Shown piece by piece: positions 14,917 through 22,592 of a stretch of DNA of 29,038 nucleotides. A program made the position numbers and the translations under genes. A model generated the notes under the pieces. The model saw nothing but the letters and a program-made list of their open reading frames with translations. It was not told where the DNA came from and did not search any database. Every line of letters begins with the position of its first letter. The first letter of the stretch is position 1. The stretch comes from CAYJPV01 sp964396055 (lineage in GTDB: Bacteria; Acidobacteriota; Vicinamibacteria; Vicinamibacterales; JAKQTR01): NCBI GenBank assembly GCA_964396055.1, contig CAYNDV010000051.1:1-29038 (forward strand), given 5' to 3'.

Positions 14917-15552
14917 ATGACACGCCTGTTCGCCCGTCTCAACCGGTTCTTCAGCCGCCCGCTGGACCTCGCGCCCCGCCTGCTGACCATCGGGGCGGCC
15001 CTCCTGCTGGTGGCGGTGTACCTCTTTCCGCTGTGGAACCTGACGATGTTCGCGCCGCAGTACCCGGAGGGGTTGCGCCTCGACATCTACAGCCACCGCC
15101 TCGAGGGCGGCAACAACGGGCAGGACATCAAGGAGATCAACGTCCTCAATCACTACATCGGCATGCGTGACCTGGTGGAGGAGGACTTCACCGAGTTCAA
15201 GTGGCTGCCCTTCGCGGTGGGCGTGCTCGGCCTCCTGTACCTCCGCGCGGCCGTGCTCGGCACGGCCGGGCACCTCGTCGATGTCGCGGTGTTGAACCTG
15301 TACTTTTCGCTGTTCTCCCTGTGGACCTTCGGGTACCGGATGTGGGTGTACGGGCACACGCTTGCCCCGACGGCGGCGGTGAAGGTGGACCCCTTCATGC
15401 CGCCCATCTTCGGGTACAAGCAGCTGGCGAACTTCGAGGTCTACGCATACCCGCAGGCGGCGTCCTACGCGATGGCAGCGTCCACCCTGCTGCTGCTGGC
15501 GGCGCTGTGGCTGGCCTGGCGGGGCCACCGGCGGACGGAGGCCGGCGCGTGA
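14917..15552 (+). CDS. nosB: NosB-like integral membrane protein of clade II nos clusters
   Basis: A 211-residue protein with about four hydrophobic helices (near 22-41, 95-115, 125-145 and 182-202). Between helices 1 and 2 is a conserved-looking extracytoplasmic segment (FAPQYPEGLRLDIYSHRLEGG, then DIKEINVLNHYIGM). This type of membrane protein follows nosZ in clade II clusters and is called NosB there; its function is not established. A metal or electron-transfer role near NosZ is speculation. GGAG at 14906 precedes the ATG. The stop TGA overlaps the GTG start of nosD. Confidence 0.75.
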   Translation: MTRLFARLNRFFSRPLDLAPRLLTIGAALLLVAVYLFPLWNLTMFAPQYPEGLRLDIYSHRLEGGNNGQDIKEINVLNHYIGMRDLVEEDFTEFKWLPFAVGVLGLLYLRAAVLGTAGHLVDVAVLNLYFSLFSLWTFGYRMWVYGHTLAPTAAVKVDPFMPPIFGYKQLANFEVYAYPQAASYAMAASTLLLLAALWLAWRGHRRTEAGA

Positions 15553-17095
15553 GACGCCTGGCGGGACTGGCCGCTGTGGCGTGGCTCGCGGGCGGTGCCC
15601 CGGCTGCGGCGCAGGATCACGCGTCCACGCCCGGCGCCCTGGAAGGGCGGCCGGCGGCCGCGGCTGCGTCGGTCCTGCAGCGGCTCATCGACGCGGCGCC
15701 CGCGCACGAGGTGCTGGTCGTCCCGGCCGGCGCCTACGCCGGCGACATCCTGATCGACAAGCCGCTCACGCTTCGCGGGCAGGGGCGCGTGATCCTCGAA
15801 GGCTCGGGCACCGGCAGCGTCGTGCGCGTCCGCGCCGCCGGGGTGACGATCGAGGGTCTGGAGATCGACGGGCGCGGCCGCGGCGACCTCTCGCGCGACA
15901 CGTCGGGCATCCATGTGGCCGCGCCGCGCGTGACGATCCGCGCCACCACGATTCGCGACGCCCTGTTCGGCATCTACCTGCGCGAGGCGCACGGGGCCAC
16001 CATCGAGCGCGCCGTCATCCACGGGGTGCCCGGCCTCGCGCCGGGCGAGAAGGGCTCGGGCATCCACGTCTGGAACACCGACGGCTTCCGCATCACCGAC
16101 AGCCAGGTGCACCAGGCCCGCGATGGGTTCTACATCCAGTCGTCGCCCCATGGCTACGTGGCGCGCAACCTGGCCACCGACCTGCGCTACGGGCTGCACT
16201 ACATGTTCTCCGACGACAACGTCTTCGAGGACAACGTGTTCCAGCGCGCCGACGCGGGCACGGCCCTGATGTACTCGCGGCGCCTCACGTTCCGGCGCAA
16301 CCAGTTCCTGCACAACCGCGGCTTCGCGTCGGTGGGCCTGCTCTTCAAGGCGTGCGACGACGTGCTGGCCGAAGACAACCTGATTGCCGACAACGCCCGG
16401 GGCGTCTTCATCGAGGGGTCCTACCGCAACACCTTCCGCCGCAACATCATCGCCGAGTCGGACACAGCCATCGTCCTCTACGATTCGAGCGGGGAGGTGC
16501 GGTTCGAGGGCAACGCGTTCGTGGCCAACTTCACGCCGCTCACGCTCGTGGGACGGCGCACCGACACGGTGTTCCACGGCAACTACTGGTCCGACAACCG
16601 CGAGCCGGACCTCGACGGCGACGGCGTCGCGGATCGGCCCTACCGGCTCTCGAACGTCTTCGACCACCTGCGGGGCAACCTGACGGCCGCGGACCTCTTC
16701 GCGCAGGGCCTCGGCGCCANNNNNNNNNNNNNNNNNNNNNNNNNNNNNNNNNNNNNNNNNNNNNNNNNNNNNNNNNNNNNNNNNNNNNNNNNNNNNNNNN
16801 NNNNNNNNNNNNNNNNNNNCACCTGCGGGGCAACCTGACGGCCGCGGACCTCTTCGCGCAGGGCCTCGGCGCCACCGTGCTGGCGGCGGCCGAGCGGACG
16901 TTTCCCGTGCTGGCGCCGGTGCCCGTCGTCGACGCGGCCCCGCTGGTGCGCGCACCGCAGCTGGCACAGGTGCCCGTGCCGGAGCGCGCGCGACGCGCGG
17001 CACGGCCGGCCGGCCTGGCGGTGTCGCTGGGCATCCTGGCCGTCGGGCTGGCGGGGGTGGCCGCGGGGCGCCCCAGGCGGGCAGGTGCGCGGTGA
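15549..17095 (+). CDS. nosD: NosD periplasmic copper-insertion protein, interrupted by an assembly gap
   Basis: NosD is a right-handed beta-helix protein (CASH/NosD repeats) that works with the NosFY ABC transporter in CuZ maturation. A GTG start (15549) gives a basic signal peptide ending near AAAQ, followed by repeated strands such as GIHVWNTDGFRITDS, GLHYMFSDDNVFEDN and GNYWSDN. The frame runs to 16719, then 100 Ns, then resumes at 16820 with an exact copy of the preceding 55 bp. Removing the Ns and one copy joins the halves in frame (1171 + 221 nt) into a 463-residue protein. Its C-terminal tail carries an unusual hydrophobic helix (SLGILAVGLAGVAAG), possibly a membrane anchor. The start overlaps nosB and the end overlaps nosF. 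Confidence 0.92.
16665..16719 (+). repeat. 55-bp direct repeat, left copy (contig overlap)
   Basis: These 55 bp immediately before the Ns are identical, base for base, to 16820-16874 immediately after them. They encode HLRGNLTAADLFAQGLGA of NosD. Confidence 0.95.
16720..16819. other. Scaffold gap of exactly 100 N
   Basis: One hundred Ns, the conventional filler for a gap of unknown size. The identical 55-bp flanks suggest that the contigs overlap and no sequence is missing. Confidence 0.97.
16820..16874 (+). repeat. 55-bp direct repeat, right copy (contig overlap)
   Basis: Identical to 16665-16719. Deleting the Ns and one copy restores the nosD reading frame, which argues against a genuine tandem duplication. 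Confidence 0.95.
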
Positions 17096-18003
17096 TCACC
17101 TTCGATCGGTTCCGGAAGGCGTTCGGCAGCCACGTGGCCGTGAACGGCCTGTCGCTGGAGGTGCGCCGGGGTGAGACGCTGGCGCTGCTCGGGCCGAACG
17201 GCTCCGGCAAGACGACGACGCTCAAGGCAGCCGCTGGCCTGATCCGGCCGACGGCGGGGGAGGTGAGGCTGGGTGAGCCGGGCGAAGCCGCGCACCGGGC
17301 GTCGGCGCGCGAGCGTGTGTCCTTCCTGCCGCAGCGCGTGTCGTTTCCGGAGGCGCTGACCGGGCGCGAAGTGGTCGACTTCTACCGTGGCCTGCGCGGT
17401 GTGGATGCCGGCCGCACCGACATCGCCCTGCGATTCGCGTCGCTGAACGGCGCGTCGAACCGGCCGGTCGGCACCTACTCCGGCGGGATGATGCAACGCC
17501 TCGGCCTGGCCGTGGCGGTGCTGCCCGACGCGCCGGTCTTCCTGCTCGACGAGCCGACCGCCGCCCTGGACCCCGAGGGGCTGGCGGCGTTCTACCAGAT
17601 GGTGGAGGGGCACGCCCGCGAGGGGCGCACGGTGCTGTTCACGTCGCACCAGCTCGGGGACGCCGAACGGCTGGCGGACCGCTTCGCGATCCTGGTGGCC
17701 GGCCGCCTGGCGGCGGTGTTGACGCACCGCGACCTGCACGCGCGGCTGGCCGAACGGGGCAGCATGCGGGTGCGGCTGGATCGGGTGCCGGAGACGCTGC
17801 TGGCGCGGCTGCGCGCGATCGTGCCGGCGGCCCGGCTGGATGGTGGGGAGGTCGTGGTGCCGGGGCCGCCGGCGGCCAGGCCGGCGGCCCTCGACATCGT
17901 CCGCGCGGAGGGGGCCACGATCCTCGGACTGACGGCCGAAGAAGGCCGGCTCGACGGCTTGTACCGGGAGCTGGTGACGGAGGAAACATGCCACGCATCC
18001 TGA
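17092..18003 (+). CDS. nosF: NosF ABC transporter ATPase
   Basis: A 303-residue cytoplasmic ATPase that powers NosY for NosZ copper-site assembly. Walker A is GPNGSGKTT (34-42), the signature YSGGMMQR starts near 129, Walker B is FLLDEPT with D153/E154, and the switch histidine is in TSHQ. A C-terminal extension of about 80 residues follows the nucleotide-binding domain, as in other NosF proteins. A GTG start overlaps the nosD stop by four bases, and the 3' end overlaps nosL by 16 bases, implying translational coupling. Confidence 0.94.
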   Translation: MITFDRFRKAFGSHVAVNGLSLEVRRGETLALLGPNGSGKTTTLKAAAGLIRPTAGEVRLGEPGEAAHRASARERVSFLPQRVSFPEALTGREVVDFYRGLRGVDAGRTDIALRFASLNGASNRPVGTYSGGMMQRLGLAVAVLPDAPVFLLDEPTAALDPEGLAAFYQMVEGHAREGRTVLFTSHQLGDAERLADRFAILVAGRLAAVLTHRDLHARLAERGSMRVRLDRVPETLLARLRAIVPAARLDGGEVVVPGPPAARPAALDIVRAEGATILGLTAEEGRLDGLYRELVTEETCHAS

Positions 18004-18449
18004 CGGCTGCGGCCCTGGCCCTGGGCGTCCTGGCCTGCGCGTGCGCGGGGACCGGCACGCCCGAACCGGCGGCGCTCGACACGCGCAACGACGCGTGCGC
18101 GGCGTGCCGGATGTCGGTGTCGGCGGCCCGGTTCGCGTCGCAAGTCGTGGCGCCGGGTGAGGAGCCGCTGTTCTTCGACGACCTCGGATGCCTGGCGCGG
18201 TACCTGCGCGAGCACGACGCGCTGGCGCCCGGCGCCGCGGTCTTTGTGGCCGATCACCGGACGTCGGCGTGGGTGCCGGCTGGCGACGCCGTGTACACGA
18301 GCGTGCCGACACTCGAGACGCCGATGGCGTCCCACCTGGTGGCCCACGCGTCGGCGGCGTCCCGTGACGCCGACCCGGCGGTGCGGGGCGGATCGCCCCT
18401 CGACGCGTCCGCCGTGTTCGGCGGGCGCCTGCCCGGTGGTGGGCGGTGA
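17988..18449 (+). CDS. nosL: NosL copper-chaperone lipoprotein
   Basis: A 153-residue lipoprotein that delivers Cu(I) to apo-NosZ/NosD. The lipobox is VLA-C17 (C19 is an alternative). The copper motif C37-AA-C40-R-M42 (CAACRM) is the family signature, followed by FFDDLGCLARYL and TSAWVPAGDAVY. It starts inside nosF and its TGA overlaps the GTG of nosY, so the three genes are tightly coupled. Confidence 0.93.
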   Translation: MPRILTAAALALGVLACACAGTGTPEPAALDTRNDACAACRMSVSAARFASQVVAPGEEPLFFDDLGCLARYLREHDALAPGAAVFVADHRTSAWVPAGDAVYTSVPTLETPMASHLVAHASAASRDADPAVRGGSPLDASAVFGGRLPGGGR

Positions 18450-19294
18450 CGGCGGCCTCGGGCCTGCGCGTCCTGCGGCTGTGCGCCCGACAGGAACTGG
18501 TGCTCGCGGTGCGATCGCGGTGGACGCAGACGTTCGCGATCGCGTTCGCGAGCCTGGCGCTGGCCGTGGCTGTGTCGGGGTACGTCCTGTCCGGGGGGAG
18601 CGGCGTTCAGGATTTCGCGCGGACGGCCGCGTCGCTGGTCCAGCTGGTCGTGCTCACGGTGCCGCTGACGGCCCTGCTGCTGGGGGCCCTCGCGCTGGCC
18701 TCGGACCGCGGCAACGCGGAACTCCTGTTCTCGCAGCCGGTGGCCCGCGGGCTGATTCTCGTGGGGCGCGTGATGGGGCTCTGGCAGGGGCTCGTCGCCG
18801 CGCAGGCGCTCGGGTTTGGCGCCGCGGGAGTTGTCATCTACGCACGTGGGGGACAGGAAGGCGTCGGCGGGTTCCTGGTGGTCATCGCGGCCGCAGCCGT
18901 ACTCACGGCCGTGTGCCTCGCTCTGGCGGCGTTCATTGCGGCGGGCAACATCGGCCGACGCCGTTCGCGGGCGCTGGCGCTGGCCCTGGTGACCTGGGTG
19001 GTGCTCGTCCTGGTGTTCGACATGGCGGCGCTGGGGGCCGCTTCACTGCTGCGGTCGGGCACGGCGTCCCGCCTGCTCATCACCGCCGCCATCGTCAATC
19101 CGGTGGATGCCGTCCGCACGGGCGCGCTGCTGGCGGTCGAGGGCACCGGCGCGTTCGGGGCGGCGTCGCTGGCGTTGCTGCGCTACGCTGGCGGAGCCGT
19201 CAGCGCGGGCCTGTTGCTGGCGGGATCGCTGGTGTTGTGGATCGTGCTGCCCACGGCCCTGGCCGTGCGGCGGTTGGCGCGGGCGGATATCTAG
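18446..19294 (+). CDS. nosY: NosY ABC transporter permease
   Basis: A 282-residue membrane permease with about six hydrophobic helices (near 27-50, 65-88, 108-128, 143-168, 180-205 and 250-272) and the segment RGNAELLFSQPVARG typical of NosY/ABC-2 permeases. It partners NosF and NosD in exporting a sulfur or copper-site precursor for CuZ. A GTG start overlaps the nosL stop. It is the last gene of the island and converges on the J-domain gene seven bases away, with no room for a separate terminator. Confidence 0.92.
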   Translation: MTAASGLRVLRLCARQELVLAVRSRWTQTFAIAFASLALAVAVSGYVLSGGSGVQDFARTAASLVQLVVLTVPLTALLLGALALASDRGNAELLFSQPVARGLILVGRVMGLWQGLVAAQALGFGAAGVVIYARGGQEGVGGFLVVIAAAAVLTAVCLALAAFIAAGNIGRRRSRALALALVTWVVLVLVFDMAALGAASLLRSGTASRLLITAAIVNPVDAVRTGALLAVEGTGAFGAASLALLRYAGGAVSAGLLLAGSLVLWIVLPTALAVRRLARADI

Positions 19295-19301
19295 CGGCGG
19301 A

Positions 19302-19820
19302 TCAGGCTGCCGGCTTGAGCGGGTCCAGCATCAGCAACACGCGGTAGGCGTCGTGCAGGGTGGCGAACTGGCGCGCGAGCTTCGCCTTCTCGAACTCGCT
19401 CGTGCCCGGGTGGCGGTCCGGATGGTACCGGCGGGCGAGGGTCCGGAACGCGGTGCGCAGCTCGCGGGCGGTGAAGTCGCCGTCGATGTGGGCACCAAGC
19501 TGCACCAGTTGCTGCAGCGCCTGCTGCTGACGCGTCGAGAGCACCCGGTGGGGGCGGCGGGTCCGCGGCGCGGGATCGGGCGCCGCAGCGGGGGCCATCC
19601 GTGGCCGCACGCCAGGCCCGTAGGCGCCGACAAGCCGATGCGGGGGGATCGGCTGCGGATTGGCGCCCGTGGTGAAGAGCAGCACCACGGGGTTCAGCAC
19701 CGGTCCCCCTGGCATCCGTCCGCCGGCCGGCGCGATCCTCACGACCCGGGCATCCTGTCCCGGGTGTCCCTCCTGGAGCTTGGAGGCCAGCACGTCGGCG
19801 AACCTGACAGCGCTCGACAT
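19302..19820 (-). CDS. Small protein with a C-terminal J domain
   Basis: A 172-residue cytoplasmic protein. The last ~65 residues form a J domain (FTARELRTAFRTLARRYHPDRHPG, HPD present; then KLARQFATLHDAYRVLLML), which stimulates a DnaK ATPase. The N-terminal ~100 residues are Pro/Arg-rich and unrecognised. There is no zinc-finger or DnaJ C-terminal domain, so it is a specialised co-chaperone. The ATG at 19820 directly follows GGGGAGGT, which decides the start. Confidence 0.82.
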   Translation of the reverse strand: MSSAVRFADVLASKLQEGHPGQDARVVRIAPAGGRMPGGPVLNPVVLLFTTGANPQPIPPHRLVGAYGPGVRPRMAPAAAPDPAPRTRRPHRVLSTRQQQALQQLVQLGAHIDGDFTARELRTAFRTLARRYHPDRHPGTSEFEKAKLARQFATLHDAYRVLLMLDPLKPAA

Positions 19821-19864
19821 ACCTCCCCAATCGGCACGGGGAGGCGCGACTTGAGCCGCCGGTG

Positions 19865-22420
19865 TTACTGCCGGCTCACCCTCACGTAGAACCGGTCCTC
19901 CGCCACCTGGAACGCCTCGCGGGTGAGCGGGGTGGTCATCACCTGCCACTCCGTCGTGGGGCGGATGGTCTGCCAGGCGCCCGGGGCGCCCACCTTGACG
20001 GGCATCGCGAAGGCCGGCTCGTCGGCGGTCCACCGGTACGCCACCTGCCCGCCGTCCTGGAACTGCAGGTCGAGCGTCGGCAGGTACGGGTGCCGCAGGT
20101 ACTGATCGAAGACCGGCGTGAGGTCGCGGCCGGTTCTGCGGTTGACGAAGGCCACGAGGTCGTCGGTGGTGATGTTGCGGTACTTGAAGGTCTGGAACAG
20201 GTCCTTGATGAGCGCCCACCACAGGGGGTCATCGTCGATGACGTGCCGCAGCGTGTTCAGGAAGAGCGCGCCCTTGAAGTACATGTCCTGGGTGGGCGTC
20301 CGGTTGATGCCGCGGGGGGTGATGACCGCCTCGCGGTTGCCCACCTTGGGCTTGTAGCCGTTGGTGTACTTCAGCGCGTCCTCGTAGCCCCACATGTGCT
20401 CCACGTAGAGGCACTCGAGGTAGGTGCCCCAGCCTTCCTGGATCCACATGTCGGCGACATCGCTGGCGGTCACGGCGTTGCCGAACCATTCGTGGGCGGC
20501 CTCGTGGATGATGATGAAGTCGAACCGCGTGCTGATGCCCACGCCGGTCCAGTCGCGCTCGAGGTAGCCGTTCGCGAACCGGTTGCCGTAGGTGACCGCG
20601 CTCTGGTGCTCCATGCCCGAGTACGGCACCTCGATGAGCTTGAACCCGTCCTTCTCGAAGGGGTACCGGCCGACGTACTTCTCGAAGGCCTCCATCATCG
20701 AACGGGTCTGGACGAACTGCACCCGGGCCTTCTCGAGATTCTCGGGCAGGACCCAGTAATCGAGCGTGTGGCCGGCCACGGTGTCCGAGAAGTGCACGTA
20801 GCGCCCGATGTTGACCGACACGCTGTAGTTGTTGATCGGGTACTGCACGTGCCAGTCCCAGCGGGTGTACCCGTCGCCGAGGTCGGTCTTGCCGAGGAAC
20901 TTCCCGTTCGAGACATCGACCAGGTCGTTCGGGATGGCGACGCTGATGCGCATCTCCTCGACCTCGTCCTGCTGCTGGTCCTTGTTGGGCCACCAGACGC
21001 TGGCGCCGATGCCCTGACAGGCGGTGTTGATCCAGTGCCGGCCGGTCGGGTCCTTGCGGAACGCGATGCCGCCGAAGCGGCCCGTCTCCTTCGGATAGCC
21101 CGAGTAGTGCACCTCGATGGCGTAGTCGCGGCCCTTGCGCAGCGTGTCCGGGAAGTCGACGAACACGGCACCGGCTTCGCGCGTGTACTTCAGGTCGGTG
21201 TCGCCAAGCCGGATCCGGTCGATGGCCAGCGTGTCGACGAGATCGAGCTGAATCCGGGCGCCGTCCTCGAGCATCCGGAACCGGATGGTGTTCCGGCCGC
21301 CAATCCACTTCTTCTCAGGGTCGATACGGATGTCGAGGTGGTACGAGAGCAGGTCGTTGTTGGCCCGATAGGGCCCGTAGGCGCCCCGCAGGATGTCGAA
21401 CCGGGACGGCTCGCGGGGCGGCGCGGGCGGCAGGGGCCCGGTCATCACGTAGCCCTTCGGCGGCTCGACGCCGGCCAGCCATTTCACGAAATAGTCCCAC
21501 CGCCGGCGCATGGTCACGGGCTCGGTGTCCAAGGGGCTGAGTTCCGCGGGCAGCACGAGAGGCACCGTGTCGTCGGCGCGGCCTGCCACCACGCCGGCGC
21601 CGTTCCAGAGTGCGACCCGGCCGGGATCCATGGACGGGAACCGTGCCGACAGTTGCGTCACCGCGGCGACCGGATCGGTCTGCGCCCCGCCTGGGGGGGC
21701 CTCGAGGGCCACGACGACGAACCCGAGTTCAGCGAGAGCCTGGTGATCGCCGCGGGCCGGGACGAACGACGGATTACTGGCGCCCGGCCCGGGGTCGAGG
21801 TGGACGATGACGGGGTACTTGCGGGCGGCGTCGAGGCGGACCGGCAGGAAGGCCAGGCCCGGCACGTCGGTGCGGCCGTCGCGGGCCTTCACGGTGACCG
21901 GCCGGGGCGGTTGCCAGCCGGCTGCACGGAGTTTCCGGATGTCGGCCTTCTCGAGCATCATGACGAACTTCCCGTCACGAGTGCGAAGCGAGACGGCGGG
22001 CTCCTGGTCCGGCTGTGAGGCGGTGTGGATGACGTACCTGCCGGACGGCGACACCGTGCCGACGTGGGGCGCGGCGCCTCCAGCCGGCCCTTCCGGCGTC
22101 CTGGACAGCCGCGTGCGCGTCCTGGAGACCGGGTCCACCAGGACGAATTCGTCACCGGTCGACGCCGGCTTCCGGTACCAGAACCGGTCATCCGGCAGCC
22201 AGTGAGCTTCCACCGTCCCGCCCGTCACCAGGCCTGCCAGCGACGGCCCGAGCAGGCGTTCGGCGCGGGCGTAGTCCGCCGCCGTCACCGTGGCGGGCCG
22301 GGCCGGGTCCGGTCGGCGTTCCTGGGCGTCGGCGGCGAAGGCGAGTGTCAGGGCGACAGCCGCGAGCGCGGCGGTGCGTTGACGGCACGACAGCTGACAG
22401 GTGAGAGCGGTGCGGCGCAT
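19865..22420 (-). CDS. Secreted M1 aminopeptidase fused to a degenerate S9 peptidase scaffold
   Basis: An 851-residue exported protein (signal peptide ending near ADA-Q33). Residues of about 40-165 resemble the N-terminal part of DPP-IV-like S9 peptidases (YARAERLL, HWLPDDRFWYRK). About 178-325 resemble the S9 hydrolase domain (KARDGRTDVPGLAFLP, KYPVIVHLDPGPG, ARGDHQALAELGFVVV, MRRRWDYFVKWLAG). The nucleophile elbow is WNGAGV with no serine, and the usual His motif is missing, so S9 activity should be lost. From about 345 onward an intact M1 metallopeptidase follows: GMEHQ exopeptidase motif, HEAAH (639-643) and E662, 18 residues later. It should cleave N-terminal residues from peptides in the periplasm or outside. 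The gene stands alone, downstream of the fused methionine synthase gene. Confidence 0.88.
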   Translation of the reverse strand: MRRTALTCQLSCRQRTAALAAVALTLAFAADAQERRPDPARPATVTAADYARAERLLGPSLAGLVTGGTVEAHWLPDDRFWYRKPASTGDEFVLVDPVSRTRTRLSRTPEGPAGGAAPHVGTVSPSGRYVIHTASQPDQEPAVSLRTRDGKFVMMLEKADIRKLRAAGWQPPRPVTVKARDGRTDVPGLAFLPVRLDAARKYPVIVHLDPGPGASNPSFVPARGDHQALAELGFVVVALEAPPGGAQTDPVAAVTQLSARFPSMDPGRVALWNGAGVVAGRADDTVPLVLPAELSPLDTEPVTMRRRWDYFVKWLAGVEPPKGYVMTGPLPPAPPREPSRFDILRGAYGPYRANNDLLSYHLDIRIDPEKKWIGGRNTIRFRMLEDGARIQLDLVDTLAIDRIRLGDTDLKYTREAGAVFVDFPDTLRKGRDYAIEVHYSGYPKETGRFGGIAFRKDPTGRHWINTACQGIGASVWWPNKDQQQDEVEEMRISVAIPNDLVDVSNGKFLGKTDLGDGYTRWDWHVQYPINNYSVSVNIGRYVHFSDTVAGHTLDYWVLPENLEKARVQFVQTRSMMEAFEKYVGRYPFEKDGFKLIEVPYSGMEHQSAVTYGNRFANGYLERDWTGVGISTRFDFIIIHEAAHEWFGNAVTASDVADMWIQEGWGTYLECLYVEHMWGYEDALKYTNGYKPKVGNREAVITPRGINRTPTQDMYFKGALFLNTLRHVIDDDPLWWALIKDLFQTFKYRNITTDDLVAFVNRRTGRDLTPVFDQYLRHPYLPTLDLQFQDGGQVAYRWTADEPAFAMPVKVGAPGAWQTIRPTTEWQVMTTPLTREAFQVAEDRFYVRVSRQ

Positions 22421-22592
22421 CGATGGACTCCGTTTGGGCGTTCCGCCCGGCGAAAAAGGGGCCAGGCCCCATTTACAGCATTTACTGTAAATGGGGCCTG
22501 GCCCCTTTTACGAGCCGGAAAACAGGAGCCGGGGGCGGGTCGCGAGAAGGCGAAGGCGGCCGGCTGGGCACCGCTGCCCCTGGAGAAGCCGC
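22421..22592. other. Spacer between the fused metH gene and the M1 gene
   Basis: The spacer holds the long composite palindrome at 22454-22509 and otherwise GC-rich sequence without a supported gene. Confidence 0.6.
22454..22509. repeat. Composite GGGGCC palindrome, 25-bp perfect arms
   Basis: Left arm 22454-22478 and right arm 22485-22509 are perfect inverted repeats with a six-base spacer. Each arm contains a GGGGCC-A/T-GGCCCC core like copies 1 and 2, followed by ATTTACAG, so two units lie head to head. Read on the minus strand it ends in a T-run (GGCCCCTTTTT) and could terminate transcription of the fused metH gene. Confidence 0.85.

Noticed and set aside
16665..16874. Genuine tandem duplication in nosD
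   Set aside because: Collapsing to one copy restores the frame exactly, and the overlap length is that of an assembler k-mer; artefact is the simpler reading.
19862..22018. A 718-codon + strand open frame opposite the M1 gene
   Set aside because: The minus-strand frame carries the full set of M1 catalytic motifs; the + frame has none.
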